Shown here one piece after another: positions 9,323 to 18,484 of a stretch of 64,000 nucleotides of DNA. Every line of letters begins with the position of its first letter. The first letter of the stretch is position 1. The stretch lies in assembly GCF_051433165.1 (NCBI RefSeq), contig NZ_JBHMFS010000012.1, positions 100,308 to 164,307 on the forward strand, given 5' to 3'. This DNA comes from Falsiroseomonas sp051433165 (lineage in GTDB: Bacteria > Pseudomonadota > Alphaproteobacteria > Acetobacterales > Acetobacteraceae). The position numbers and the translations under genes are program-made. A model generated the notes under the pieces. It was given only the letters and a program-made list of their open reading frames with translations. It was not told the DNA's origin and made no database searches.

Positions 9323-9958
9323 GTGACCTCGCCCTGGCGCCGCGCGGTGCGCCTTGCGCTGCTCGCCCTGCCCCTGCTGGCCATGCCCGGCACCGTGCTG
9401 GCGCAGGGTGGCCAGCCGCCCAGCCAGGCCTGCCGCCGCCAATGCGAAGCGCAGATCCAAGGCAGTGCGCCGCGGGACATGCAGGTCTGCCTGATCCGCT
9501 GCAGCGCGGCGGAGGATTTCCTGGCGCGCCAGAGACGGGCCGGCACGCCCGAGGCCAGCGGCCGGGGTGCGGCACCAGGAGGCCGCGACACGGCAGCGCG
9601 CGGCGCGCTCAGCCTGGTGGCTTATGCGGGACCGTTGCCCGCCACCGGCCTCGCCATATCGCGCCGGGTGGACCGGCCCACCGCGCATCGTACCGCACAG
9701 TGGGACTGCTACCGCCGCAGCGGCCAGCGCGCCTGCCGCCTGCTGATGGAAACGGAGCAGCGCTGCATCGCCGTGGCGCGCAGCGTCCGGGGGCTGGGCC
9801 TGGTCATCACCAATGACCCGAACACCTATCAGGTGCTGAGCTACGGCGTGGGTGACGGACCGGACACGGCCACGGCGCAAGGCGTCGCGATGCGGGATTG
9901 CGCGGCGCGCCAGCAACCAGGCACCATCTGCCGGATGGCCATGAGCCGCTGCGGCTGA
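9323..9958 (+). CDS. secreted cysteine-rich protein, DUF4189-like
   Basis: A 211-residue exported protein. A basic start and hydrophobic core (LALLALPLLAMPG) end at VLAQ, a clear signal peptidase I site. The mature part has two cysteine pairs near the N-terminus (CRRQCEAQ, CLIRCSAA) and a C-terminal region with spaced cysteines (WDCYRR, CRLL, RCIAVARS, RDCAAR, CRMAMSRC). That spacing resembles DUF4189 proteins, small periplasmic or surface proteins of unknown role. A GTG start preceded by GAGG at 9314-9317 gives the intact signal peptide. The DUF assignment rests on cysteine spacing only. Confidence 0.65.
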   Translation: MTSPWRRAVRLALLALPLLAMPGTVLAQGGQPPSQACRRQCEAQIQGSAPRDMQVCLIRCSAAEDFLARQRRAGTPEASGRGAAPGGRDTAARGALSLVAYAGPLPATGLAISRRVDRPTAHRTAQWDCYRRSGQRACRLLMETEQRCIAVARSVRGLGLVITNDPNTYQVLSYGVGDGPDTATAQGVAMRDCAARQQPGTICRMAMSRCG

Positions 9959-9965
9959 GGCCGGC

Positions 9966-10322
9966 TCAGGGGATCCCCGCCGGAAATCCATGCCGCCCAT
10001 CGGGGCCCAGCGGCAGCCTGGTGGCCGAGAGAACGTTGGAAAGCAGCAGTTTCCCATAAAGATGCGGGAAAAGGCCGGGCCGGCTGCCACCCGCGGCTGC
10101 CTCCCAGCGCAGCGCCTCGCCCAGCCGCGCGGCGTCGGCCTCGACCAGCCACAGATCCGCAATGCCCGCGCGGTGCTTGGCCGCGCTGGCGCGCAACTGG
10201 CCTGCGGTGGAGAAGTGCAGGTAGCCGTCGCGCGCATCATCGGCGCTGCCGGCATAGGCGCCGGCCAGCTCCGCGGCGCGCCAATCGGCCTCCCGGACCA
10301 TGGTGTAGATGCGGTCTTCCAT
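9966..10322 (-). CDS. DUF952 domain protein
   Basis: A 118-residue small cytoplasmic protein with the DUF952 pattern: an early IYTMVREADW, the motif DGYLHFSTAGQL, and the C-terminal FPHLYGKLLL. The family is widespread in proteobacteria and of unknown biochemical role. It starts at an ATG giving MEDRIYT. It is convergent with the secreted protein gene (7 bases between stops) and lies just outside the phage cassette, with 28 bases to the cell-wall hydrolase stop. Nothing in it looks phage-derived, so I place the cassette boundary here. Confidence 0.8.
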   Translation of the reverse strand: MEDRIYTMVREADWRAAELAGAYAGSADDARDGYLHFSTAGQLRASAAKHRAGIADLWLVEADAARLGEALRWEAAAGGSRPGLFPHLYGKLLLSNVLSATRLPLGPDGRHGFPAGIP

Positions 10323-10350
10323 GCGGCGCCCCTGCCCTTGCGCAGCCGTT

Positions 10351-10797
10351 TCAGCCGAGCAGCCGGTAGAATACAAGGCCGCCGACCTCCGCCGTCGGCA
10401 CCTGGCCGATCGCCCAGCGCGGCAGTGCATCCGCGGCGTGGTAGTGCGTCGCACCCCGCGTCGCATCCGGCAGCGCGCCGGCCAGGGCGCGGGCGGCGAT
10501 GCGGCGGCAGACGGCGAAGGCGGGGTCCTCCACCACGCCGGGCGCCTGCATGGCGGCGCGGCGCGGGTGCTGGGGGTGCCAGCAGGCGAATTGGAAGGGC
10601 GCGCGGCAGATGGCGGCGACGTCGCCGCCCAGATGCTGCGGCCCGCCCGGGGCGCGGGCCAGGCGCAGGCGGTTCATCACCACGGCCGCCACACCCTCCA
10701 TCCCGCGCACCGGGCGGTGCCCGGCCTCCCCCCACAGGGTCAGCTCCAGCACGCCGGCGGCGCTCGGCCGGGGCGGGCGGTTCAGCGCGGCGCTCAT
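10351..10797 (-). CDS. cell wall hydrolase, SleB type (phage lysis)
   Basis: A 148-residue protein of the SleB/Hydrolase_2 family, peptidoglycan hydrolases of lytic-transglycosylase type. It has the early glutamate in LWGEAGHRPVRGMEGVAAVVMNR, a central FQFACW, and the late GATHYHAADALPRWA. There is no signal peptide, so as an endolysin it would need the membrane protein encoded just upstream. The ATG overlaps the previous stop (ATGA at 10794-10797). It is the last gene of the virion cassette, so it most likely acts in particle release. SleB-type enzymes are also found as host cell-wall genes, but the operon position argues against that here. Confidence 0.8.
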   Translation of the reverse strand: MSAALNRPPRPSAAGVLELTLWGEAGHRPVRGMEGVAAVVMNRLRLARAPGGPQHLGGDVAAICRAPFQFACWHPQHPRRAAMQAPGVVEDPAFAVCRRIAARALAGALPDATRGATHYHAADALPRWAIGQVPTAEVGGLVFYRLLG

Positions 10798-11177
10798 TGG
10801 CCCACCTCCGTCTCGGCGCGGGCGCCGAAGCCCATCTTCCGGTTCGGCATGGACTGGCCGGCGATGGCCGTGGCCGTGGTCGCGGCGCGGCTCACCTCAT
10901 CCAGCTTTTCCTCGATCCGCAGCAGTTGCAGGGATAGGCGCGAATCGAGGTCGCGGATCAGTGACAGCGGCACATAGGTGCGCGCCACCTCCAGCTTGAA
11001 ATCCACCAGTTCGTCGCGCGAAGGGCCGGGCTGGGCCATCGGCGGCGCAGCGCTGGGCGGTGCCTCCGGCCGCGCCTGCAGCTCCCGCCGCAGCAGGAAA
11101 ATCATCCAAAGCATCAGCCCGGCCAGCGGCGCATCGGCCAGCGCGGCCGCCAGTTGGGGCGGGATCTCAGGGATCAT
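10794..11177 (-). CDS. holin-like phage membrane protein
   Basis: A 127-residue protein with one predicted membrane segment near the N-terminus (LAGLMLWMIFLLRREL), then a proline-rich linker and a heptad-rich C-terminal half (SLIRDLDSRLSLQLLRIEEKL) likely to form a coiled coil. An AAGGAG box lies 8-9 bases upstream of the ATG. It overlaps the SleB-type hydrolase gene by 4 bases. Size, single membrane helix and position suggest a holin or a spanin-like lysis partner. No specific family was recognised, so holin is an inference from context. Confidence 0.6.
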   Translation of the reverse strand: MIPEIPPQLAAALADAPLAGLMLWMIFLLRRELQARPEAPPSAAPPMAQPGPSRDELVDFKLEVARTYVPLSLIRDLDSRLSLQLLRIEEKLDEVSRAATTATAIAGQSMPNRKMGFGARAETEVGQ

Positions 11178-11296
11178 CGGGGGAAACTCCTTGAAGGGGG
11201 GCGGCGGGGGGGCCACCCTGGGGGCGCCGCGATTACAGGAATGCGGCGCCCAACCCCGGCCATGGCCGACAGGAAGAAGCGACCGCTCAGCGAACG

Positions 11297-11542
11297 ATGT
11301 GGAACCAGCCTTATCTCGAGACCTGCTGCCGGTCCGCGCTGCACCGGCTGACCCTGGTGGGCAGCCCGGGCCGCCCGGATGGGCTGAAGGACGGCCCCTG
11401 CCTGAACCGCCTGGCCGGCATGGGCCTGGCGCGGCAGCGACCAGATGGGCGGTACGAGGCCACCGAAGTGGGCCTCGATCGCCACGCGACGGAAATCGCG
11501 CCGCGCGCTAAACGCCCCGCCAGGGCAGCGTCTGCGGCCTGA
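11297..11542 (+). CDS. small winged-helix-like protein, unknown
   Basis: An 81-residue frame on the plus strand inside the otherwise minus-strand cassette. Its middle, CLNRLAGMGLARQRPDGRY followed by EATEVGLDRHATEI, looks like the last helix and beta wing of a small winged-helix domain, which argues for real protein rather than chance. The ribosome site is weak. The last 35 bases run antisense to the 3' end of the terminase gene. It could be a small regulator or a host gene caught in the cassette. The coding call is moderate and the function unknown. Confidence 0.5.
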   Translation: MWNQPYLETCCRSALHRLTLVGSPGRPDGLKDGPCLNRLAGMGLARQRPDGRYEATEVGLDRHATEIAPRAKRPARAASAA

Positions 11543-12944
11543 GCGCCGGCGCGCCGGGCAGCCGCACAGGTTCGGCCAGCAGGCAGCCGGCCACCGCATC
11601 CAGCGCATCATCATGCTGGCCTGGCCGGTCCGGCCGCCAATCCGCCATCTCCCGCGCGAAGCGGGTGCGGAACACATCCTCATGCGCCAGCAGGCGCCGG
11701 CCGGCGAGCACCGGGTCCAGCGCCGCCAGGATGCGCTCCGCCTTGGCGCGGCGGCTGGTAGCTTCCAACACGCTGCAATGGATGCCGATGCGGGTCATCT
11801 CCCGCTTCAGCAGGCCGGGCAGGAACTTGCCGATGCCATTGGTCTCCACCCGCAGCACCGGCAGCAGCAGGTCGCGCGCGATCTCCGCCACCGCGCGGCA
11901 TTGCTGTGTTGCCGCGTCATCCTCGCCGTCGGGGTCATGCAGCAGATAGGCCAGGCGGTGCAGGTAGTGCCGGCCCTCGGCATCGGCATAGGTGCAGGCC
12001 AGCACGCTGGCATCGCCCACGCCGGGCCGGCCAAAAGCCGGGTCCCACCAGCCGCCGCCGGAGACCATCTGCCGGCCCAGCAGCGTCAGCACGCCGCGGC
12101 CCTGTGCCTCGCGGTAGTCGGTATCCTCCGCGTAGCGCAGGATCAGCGCGGGATCGAGCCGCGCCGCCTCCTCCGCCACCGCCTCCAGCAGCATCTGGCG
12201 GCGGAAGGCGAGCGGGCCGACGCGCTGGCGCAAGGCGGCGATGCCGGCCGGCGTGAAGCGTTCCGGCCAGGCGCTGGCGCCGTGTTCGTCCAGCAGCGGC
12301 AGCACCAGGCGGCGGTAGCCGGACAGGAAGGCGTCTGGCCCCTCCGCATACAGGCTTTCCGCGCAATGCGGCGTGCCGACGAACAACACGCGGCCGCCGG
12401 GCACCAGCACGAATTCCGTCTCCGTCAGGCGTTCGCGCAGTTCGGCGCGTTGCCCGGCGGAGCCGCAATTGCCAGCGACCTCCACATCGTCGCAGACGAT
12501 CAGGTCGGCGCGCGCGCCGGTGATGTTGCCGCCGATGCCAGCCGCCAGCATCGAGGCATCGCGCAGCACCGCCTCCCGTGCCACGGTGAAGCGATCCGAC
12601 GCCCAGGACCCCTCGCCATGGTCCGGCAGCAGCGCACCGCACAGCGGATGCCGGCCCAGGATGCGGCGCACGGTGGCCACCATGCGCGTGGCCAGCGCAT
12701 GATCGGCGGCGACCACCAGGATACGCGTATCCGGCGCACGATACAGCTGCCAGGCACAATACAGTCCGACCAGCGTGGATTTGCCGCAGCCGCGGAAGGC
12801 CATCAGCAGCAGGCGAAGATCATCCTGCTCGCCGCGATCCGAGAGCCAGCGCAGCATGTGGCGATGCACGGCTGGCGTACCCAACCCGGCAATGCGGTTC
12901 CAGATCCAGGCGAATTCCAGCAGGTCGGCAGGCCGTTCGGTCAT
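11508..12944 (-). CDS. phage terminase large subunit
   Basis: A 478-residue DNA-packaging motor. The N-terminal ATPase has Walker A FRGCGKST (residues 50-57) and Walker B LIVCDD (148-153) with TGARADL just before. The C-terminal RNase H-like nuclease shows ETNGIGKF and the closing acidic HDDALDAV. It translocates DNA into the prohead and cuts it. It is coupled to the small gene upstream by an ATGA overlap at 12941-12944. Both catalytic modules appear intact, so the packaging motor could still work. The packaging type (headful or cos) is not readable here. Confidence 0.88.
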   Translation of the reverse strand: MTERPADLLEFAWIWNRIAGLGTPAVHRHMLRWLSDRGEQDDLRLLLMAFRGCGKSTLVGLYCAWQLYRAPDTRILVVAADHALATRMVATVRRILGRHPLCGALLPDHGEGSWASDRFTVAREAVLRDASMLAAGIGGNITGARADLIVCDDVEVAGNCGSAGQRAELRERLTETEFVLVPGGRVLFVGTPHCAESLYAEGPDAFLSGYRRLVLPLLDEHGASAWPERFTPAGIAALRQRVGPLAFRRQMLLEAVAEEAARLDPALILRYAEDTDYREAQGRGVLTLLGRQMVSGGGWWDPAFGRPGVGDASVLACTYADAEGRHYLHRLAYLLHDPDGEDDAATQQCRAVAEIARDLLLPVLRVETNGIGKFLPGLLKREMTRIGIHCSVLEATSRRAKAERILAALDPVLAGRRLLAHEDVFRTRFAREMADWRPDRPGQHDDALDAVAGCLLAEPVRLPGAPALRPQTLPWRGV

Positions 12945-13246
12945 GCATCCCCTTCCTTCGCCATCTGCGCCCGCATCGCCGCCAGCAGATGGTCCTCATC
13001 CGGTGCCGCATCGGCGCGCTTCGCGGCATCGCCGGAGGTCATCGCCGCCAGTTCCGCCATATGCGCCAGCGCCGCGCGGGCGGCAGCCTGGTGCGCGGCG
13101 AAGGCCTTCGGGTCCGGTGGCACGTCGCCGCGCGGCCAGGAGGCGACGAATTCGGCGTAATCGCCGGCGACACGTTGCATCGCCGCCGCCAACGTCTCCC
13201 GCGGCAACGGCGAGGTGGTAGGCTTGCCCCGTGTGGGACGTTTCAT
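12941..13246 (-). CDS. small phage protein upstream of TerL, possible small terminase
   Basis: A 101-residue, mostly helical, alanine-rich protein (ETLAAAMQRVAGDYAEFV, then AHQAAARAALAHMAELAAM). It directly precedes the large terminase gene and overlaps both neighbours by 4 bases. Position suggests a small terminase subunit or packaging accessory factor. No recognisable helix-turn-helix is seen, and no family was identified, so the terminase role is contextual inference only. Confidence 0.6.
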   Translation of the reverse strand: MKRPTRGKPTTSPLPRETLAAAMQRVAGDYAEFVASWPRGDVPPDPKAFAAHQAAARAALAHMAELAAMTSGDAAKRADAAPDEDHLLAAMRAQMAKEGDA

Positions 13247-15525
13247 GCCTTCACCACGCGCACGCGCACCGTGCCGGCATTGAGGTCCAACGCCGCGCCC
13301 GTGCGGTTCCAGACGGTGACGGTCACCACATCCTGCGCGCCGATCTGCGCCAGGAACACCGCGCCGGAGGTGGAGAGCGAGAAGGCCGCCTGCGCGAAAT
13401 CCCCCGGCCTCGCGCCGCTGACCGGCACGTTGACCTGCGCGCTGGCCCCGGCGGCGATGGAGGGCGGGTCCCATGCCAGTTCCGCCGCCAGTTCCCGCAC
13501 GCCGATCGGCAGATCCGGCAGCCCGTACAGCACCGCCGGCGCGTGGCGCGGGTCGCAGTTCAGCCGCAGCGCGCGCAGCTCATAATCCGTGCCGATGCGC
13601 GCCACGCCGATCACCGCCGTGGCCACCAGTGGCGAAAGCCGCACAGCCTGAAGCCGCGACAGCCCCGCATCCGTCATGTCCGCCGCACCCTGCCACCAGC
13701 GTGCTGTCGGGTTCCACACCATGGACTGGCCGGAGGCGCGCACCAGTGCGCCGGCGCTGTCGGTCAGCAGGTTGTTGGCGGCATCGAACGCCATGACGAA
13801 AAGCCGTGGCGCATCGGCATCGACGCTCAGCGCGAAGTCGCGGCAGCTCCGCGCATCCACCACGAACCCCACCGCACGCCCACCGGTCAGGATCACGCCG
13901 CGATTGGTCAGCACCAAGGACTCCAGCGCCGGAAACACGAAGTCCTGCAGCAAGGCTGGACTGCCGGAGACGTTGGAGGACAGGCAGCCCAGTTTCTCGA
14001 AGCCCGTCTGCGTGGCGTTCCAGCGGATCGCGGCAGCACGGAGCGAGGGCACGCTCGCCAGTTCCCGCGTTGCCGCGCGATGTGGCGCGGCCTGGTGCAG
14101 CGCCTCCACCACGCCGCCAAGGCGGGTGGAGGAATCCGCGTGGTCGATCTCCACCATGTAACCCTGGCTGGCCCAGGTCACCTCATACACATGGTCCTGC
14201 GCCGCAGCAGTGTGGCGGGCAACGAAGCCGGTGCAGCCTTCCATCCGCAGGCCGCGCGCGATGATGGAACGGCTGTTCACCTCGCACAGGAACGGAATGC
14301 CGGAAATCAGCCGGCCTTCCGCGTTCAGCTCGAAATTCTGGCCGTTGAACAGATGCCGGTTGTGCGCGACATAGGCGCCTGGTGCGGCCGACAGGCGAAT
14401 GCCGAAGCGGTCCTTGTCCACATGCACGGTCGATCCCACGGCGAAGTGGCCGCCATGGTAGCGGATGGAGGTGTTCCACCCAGCGGCCGTGGCGGTGTGG
14501 ATATCCAACCCGATCTTGTTGTTGACGATGCGGCCGAGCTCCAGCGTGGAATCTTCGAAGCCCCGGCCATCGCCAAGCGTCCGCACGCCGATGGTGAAAC
14601 CCTCGACGCGCCGCACCTCGATGATGGAGGCATCATGGTTGCGGAGCAGGATGCCGATCTCGGATTCATCCTCCCAGGCGCCGATCGTCGCACGCAGCAC
14701 AGAAAGGCCGGTGTGCCACTTGCTGGCGTTGCGCGCCGTGCCGCCATCGCCGAGGGTCAGCGCAGGCCCCGCCGGGCCGGCATAGACAATGGTGCCGCGC
14801 ATGGTCAGCCCGGCCGCTGCACCCGGCAGCGTCAGCGGCTGGGTGGTGCGGTAGTTGCCCTCCCCGATCAGCAGCCGCTTGCCGGAGGCACCGGCCGCAT
14901 TCATTGCCGCCTGCAGGGCCGGGCCATCTTCCGTCGCACCATCGCCGGTGGCACCAAAATCGCGCGCGCTGAGCTGCTCGGCCAACTTGTCTTCAACCGT
15001 ATAGGGCACCGCACCGGGGAAGGGCGCGCTGATCAGGCCGGAATCGCGCGGCAGCACCGCCACGTTGCCGGTGCCGTCGAAGCCCAGCATGCGGTTCGCG
15101 CGAGCGGCGCGCAGCGGCAGGGTGAAACTGCCGCCGACCTCGGCGGGGTCCTGGCGCAGCGCCGCCGACAGCTCCTCCTGCTGTTCCTGCAGGATGGCAA
15201 CGATGCGGTCCAGCTCATCGTTCAGCGTGCGCGCGCGCAGCACGCCATTGTCCTGGAAATCCGTGCTGCGCTCCACACGGATGCGCCGGCGCAGCGTGAC
15301 CGTGCTGCCATTGGCCGGCGGCGTGGCGAGGATGACGCTGCCGCCACCGCTGTTGCCAGCGCCGGTGACGGTAAAGCCACCGGCCAACGGCACGCCATTG
15401 ACGCGCAGCTCCATGTCGGAGGGATGGAAGATCGGGAAGGGATAGGTGAACGCAACGCGGCTGCCGTCGCCCAGATACTGGACGCGCGGCGCGACGTCGC
15501 CGATGCGGATATGCTCGGCCATCAT
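13243..15525 (-). CDS. tail fibre/tailspike with T7 gp17-like N-terminus
   Basis: A 760-residue adhesin. Residues ~1-120 match the T7 tail-fibre attachment domain (RVQYLGDGSRVAFTYPFPIF, then DMELRVNG). A helical linker with LQEQQEELSAAL follows. A pectate-lyase-3 type beta-helix starts at ARDFGATGDGATEDGPALQAAM, the classic tailspike entry. Further repeats run to about residue 500, and a separate C-terminal sandwich-like domain follows. It would recognise, and may cleave, a cell-surface polysaccharide. The gene starts at ATG 15525, or at ATG 15522, which has better spacing from a GGAG. Being intact and long, it argues against simple decay of the cassette. Confidence 0.85.
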   Translation of the reverse strand: MMAEHIRIGDVAPRVQYLGDGSRVAFTYPFPIFHPSDMELRVNGVPLAGGFTVTGAGNSGGGSVILATPPANGSTVTLRRRIRVERSTDFQDNGVLRARTLNDELDRIVAILQEQQEELSAALRQDPAEVGGSFTLPLRAARANRMLGFDGTGNVAVLPRDSGLISAPFPGAVPYTVEDKLAEQLSARDFGATGDGATEDGPALQAAMNAAGASGKRLLIGEGNYRTTQPLTLPGAAAGLTMRGTIVYAGPAGPALTLGDGGTARNASKWHTGLSVLRATIGAWEDESEIGILLRNHDASIIEVRRVEGFTIGVRTLGDGRGFEDSTLELGRIVNNKIGLDIHTATAAGWNTSIRYHGGHFAVGSTVHVDKDRFGIRLSAAPGAYVAHNRHLFNGQNFELNAEGRLISGIPFLCEVNSRSIIARGLRMEGCTGFVARHTAAAQDHVYEVTWASQGYMVEIDHADSSTRLGGVVEALHQAAPHRAATRELASVPSLRAAAIRWNATQTGFEKLGCLSSNVSGSPALLQDFVFPALESLVLTNRGVILTGGRAVGFVVDARSCRDFALSVDADAPRLFVMAFDAANNLLTDSAGALVRASGQSMVWNPTARWWQGAADMTDAGLSRLQAVRLSPLVATAVIGVARIGTDYELRALRLNCDPRHAPAVLYGLPDLPIGVRELAAELAWDPPSIAAGASAQVNVPVSGARPGDFAQAAFSLSTSGAVFLAQIGAQDVVTVTVWNRTGAALDLNAGTVRVRVVKA

Positions 15526-15552
15526 GGGCTCCGATGCTGTGGGATGCGTGCG

Positions 15553-15993
15553 TCAATCGAGCAGGTTGCGAAGCGTGCTGCCGAAGGTGGTGCCGGCGCG
15601 CAGGAAGCTGGTGAGCGACCCGTCCGTGTTCAGAAGGCTGCGCCGCCCGGCGGAAAGCCGGGCCGCGAAGATCTGGTCGCTATCCGCCTGCGCGGCGGCG
15701 GCATCACGTTCCAGCCCCGCGGTCAGCGCGGCGGCAGAGCCTTCATCCGGGGAGATGCCGCCAGCGGCCAACCTGGCACGGGTGGAGGCCAGCGTGCCTG
15801 CCAACCGCGCCTCCCGCGCCCGCGCATCGGAGGATTGCTGTAGCGTGACCTGCTCGGCGCGCACGCGTTCCTGTTCCCGCGCCGCATTGGCCTGCGCCTT
15901 CGCATTGGCGGATTGCGCCTGGCCCTGCTGCACGCTGTTGAATATGGAAACGCCCGCGCCGATGGCGGTCGCGATGGGTGCGAGTTGCGCCAT
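15553..15993 (-). CDS. small virion-associated protein (internal/ejection protein-like)
   Basis: A 146-residue protein that opens with a hydrophobic segment (PIATAIGAGVSIFNSVQ) followed by a long glutamine- and alanine-rich helix (QSANAKAQANAAREQERVRA). This resembles the small internal virion or DNA-ejection proteins encoded next to tail tube genes in podoviruses (T7 gp14 position). The ATG shares its A with the TGA of the tail protein gene (TGATG). The similarity is in composition and position rather than specific motifs, so the role is inferred. Confidence 0.6.
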   Translation of the reverse strand: MAQLAPIATAIGAGVSIFNSVQQGQAQSANAKAQANAAREQERVRAEQVTLQQSSDARAREARLAGTLASTRARLAAGGISPDEGSAAALTAGLERDAAAAQADSDQIFAARLSAGRRSLLNTDGSLTSFLRAGTTFGSTLRNLLD

Positions 15994-17873
15994 CAGTTCG
16001 AGATCCTCATATCGGTGGTGACGGAAAGCAGTGTCAGCGGCAGCGGCGTCGCGCCCTCGATCCGCCACAGCGGCGCCATCGCATCGCGCCGCCAGCCGAG
16101 TGCGCGCAGGGCGATGTCCCCGGTGAAGGGCGCAGGCGGCGCATCCAGCAGCGCCGTATCCAGCCGGCGGAACGGCACCGGCTGCACGCCGCGGCCGAGA
16201 TCCACCTCCAGCGCCGGCGTCGCCAGAACCCGGAAGGTGGCGGAGACCAGGCGCAGCGGTGCGGCGGCAGACGCGGTCGCGTTGCCGAGCGCGGGTGGCA
16301 GCGGCTCGATCACATGCTGGAAGGGCAGGCCCGCCTGCACGGTAGCCGCCGGCGGGTCCAGTGTGATGGCGCCGTCCTGCACGCGTTCCGCCGCGCGCGG
16401 CGCGCCATCGGCCAGCACGCCAACATCGCGCGTTTCCAGATGCGTCAGGCCGGTCCAGCGATCCTGCGCGGCGAAGCTGCTACCGGCCAGCGCGGCATCG
16501 AGGCCCATGGTGGCGTCGAAACGCTCCAGCCGGAAACTGCCGAAGCGTTCAACCAGCGCGAAGACGCGACCCTCGGTCTCCGCCACCGCGCGGAACGCCC
16601 CTTCGGTCTCCAGCCGCGTCCAGGCGGTGACCTGCTCGGCGCGATACAGCGTCAGCGTGGCAATGCTGCCATCCGCCATCACCACATGCAGCAGCCGCGC
16701 CGTCTGGTCATAGGCCATAGAAACCGGATCACGCACCAGATGCCGTGCGACCAGCGCGAGGTCATTCGCCTGATAGGCATCCGCCACATCGGTATAGGCG
16801 AATTCATGCACTCCGCGGCCGGATCGCGCGACGAACAGCGTCGCCCCATCCACATCCACCGGCGGCACCTGGCGATCCACCGCGGTGCCGATGCGCGTCT
16901 GGCGGTTCAACTGAATGGAGGACGGCGTCAGCGGATCGCCCGTGACCATCCATTCGGTACCGGAGGTGAAGACCTGCAGATGCCGCCCCGAAAACACGGC
17001 ACGAATCGCATTCACCTGGTCGGAGACCAGCGCGAATTCGATCGCCTCGTCATCCAGCCCGGTGCCGCCATCGAAGTCACCAAGATCGCCGGTGCGCGAC
17101 AACCATAGCCGGTTCGGCGCATCGCGCGATCCGCCGAGCACCAGGCGGTTCTGGTGGAAGCAGGCACAGACTGGCCAGCCGCGGACGGGGCTGAACGTGG
17201 CCTCCTGCCAATCCTCGGTAGCCAGCGTATCCTCCAGCGGGTCCTCCACCACCGCGGTCGCGCTCTGTGGCCCCGCGACGGAGGCGATCACCACGCGCTG
17301 GCCCTTCAGGCGAAAGCGGCGGGAGATGTGGAGGCTGCTGAACACCGGCGCGGAGGCGGTCAGCGTCACCGTACCCGTGGTGGCGGAGGCCGCCATGGTC
17401 ACGTTGCGCGCAAAATTGTGAAACGGCTCCCGCACAAAGACGAAGGGCGTGATGCTCCAGGCGGTGTGGCTGCTGCGCGTCAGGCGTTGCGGCGGCATCT
17501 CCGGGTGGAACAGCAGCAGCGTGTCGGCGCTCTGCGTAAAGGAAAGCTGCGGCAGCATGGCGGTGGACCAGGGCGCCGGCAGGCTCGCCACCTCCGCATC
17601 GCCGAGGAACACCTGCAACCGCCCATCGGTCAGCACCAGCAGGTAGGTCTGTTCCGTGTTAAACTCGAAAGGCACCAGCCGGGCTTGGCCGGGCAGCGTC
17701 GCGATATGCACGAGGCCGGGCCGGCGGGCGACGCCGCCGGTCGGCTGGATCACGACATTCCGCAATTGCCGCGCGCCATTCTCGAAGGCGCGCAGATCGG
17801 CGCGACCGTACAGCTCGGGCGCAAGCTCGCCCGCGGTGAAGGAGGACTTGATGCGGCGCGTGGCGATGGTCAT
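15993..17873 (-). CDS. tail tubular protein B-like (nozzle) protein
   Basis: A 626-residue structural protein. The N-terminus reads SFTAGELAPELYGRADL and then NGARQLRNVVIQPTGGVARRPG, a widely shared start of podoviral tail tubular protein B/stabilisation proteins. The body is beta-rich with FHQNRLVLGGSRDAPNRLWLS, which recurs in the family propeller region. It would form the end of the short tail beneath the gp11-like ring. It follows the gp11-like gene by 4 bases, the same order as T7 genes 11 and 12. Intact. Confidence 0.8.
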   Translation of the reverse strand: MTIATRRIKSSFTAGELAPELYGRADLRAFENGARQLRNVVIQPTGGVARRPGLVHIATLPGQARLVPFEFNTEQTYLLVLTDGRLQVFLGDAEVASLPAPWSTAMLPQLSFTQSADTLLLFHPEMPPQRLTRSSHTAWSITPFVFVREPFHNFARNVTMAASATTGTVTLTASAPVFSSLHISRRFRLKGQRVVIASVAGPQSATAVVEDPLEDTLATEDWQEATFSPVRGWPVCACFHQNRLVLGGSRDAPNRLWLSRTGDLGDFDGGTGLDDEAIEFALVSDQVNAIRAVFSGRHLQVFTSGTEWMVTGDPLTPSSIQLNRQTRIGTAVDRQVPPVDVDGATLFVARSGRGVHEFAYTDVADAYQANDLALVARHLVRDPVSMAYDQTARLLHVVMADGSIATLTLYRAEQVTAWTRLETEGAFRAVAETEGRVFALVERFGSFRLERFDATMGLDAALAGSSFAAQDRWTGLTHLETRDVGVLADGAPRAAERVQDGAITLDPPAATVQAGLPFQHVIEPLPPALGNATASAAAPLRLVSATFRVLATPALEVDLGRGVQPVPFRRLDTALLDAPPAPFTGDIALRALGWRRDAMAPLWRIEGATPLPLTLLSVTTDMRISN

Positions 17874-17877
17874 GCGC

Positions 17878-18447
17878 TCAGCCCCTCACATCGATCAGCG
17901 GGAAATGCTCGATCGCGCGAGGCGTGTCCTGCTGGCTGTCGATCAGCCTTGCGCTGCGCATCTCGTTCTCCGCCAGGCGGAACAGCATCTCGGCGCGGGA
18001 TGCGCTTTCGGTCAGCGGCAGGCAGAATTCGGCCGCAAGGCGCGCGACCAGCGCCTGGGCGAAGAAGGGCGGGAAGGCGCTTTCGTCGGGGCGGAAGATG
18101 TAGGTCAGCGTCACGCTGATGGAATCGGCCTGCAGCTTGTCCTCATGCAGCCGGTACGGCATGCCGCCGCCGCGCGCGCCGCTGCCGGCGGACAGCGCCC
18201 GCAGGAAGCCGGTGGGAAGCTGGAAGGCATGCGCCATATCCGCCGGCGGCGCCGCGGAAAGCCGCGGCAGGCTGGTCTGGCCGGTGGCGAAGGACCAGGG
18301 ATGCGCGGACAGCAGCGCATCGCGCGTCGGCGCATACAGGTTCGCCGCCACCTCCGCTTCCGCGGTGCCCTCATCGAGCGAGGCGACGGGCTGCGCGCCA
18401 AGGCGCAGCAAAGCGCGCGAGCAGAGCGCGACAGCGGTCAAGGCCAT
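17878..18447 (-). CDS. tail tubular protein A-like (gatekeeper) protein
   Basis: A 189-residue protein starting with the family-typical ALCSRALLRLGAQPVASL and DALLSAHPWSFAT. The second half has YIFRPDESAFPPFFAQALVA and LAAEFCLPLTES, as in gp11-like head-to-tail gatekeepers. It would bind below the portal and receive the nozzle protein. It lies between capsid and nozzle genes, with a strong hairpin just upstream at 18485-18510. Intact. Confidence 0.8.
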   Translation of the reverse strand: MALTAVALCSRALLRLGAQPVASLDEGTAEAEVAANLYAPTRDALLSAHPWSFATGQTSLPRLSAAPPADMAHAFQLPTGFLRALSAGSGARGGGMPYRLHEDKLQADSISVTLTYIFRPDESAFPPFFAQALVARLAAEFCLPLTESASRAEMLFRLAENEMRSARLIDSQQDTPRAIEHFPLIDVRG

Positions 18448-18484
18448 GTGGGTCTTCCGATCCGGGATGTTGGGTGTCGCGGCA

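Noticed and set aside
13231..15843. 870-residue plus-strand frame in the phage cassette
   Set aside because: Antisense to the tail fibre gene, no domain, histidine- and arginine-rich shadow composition.
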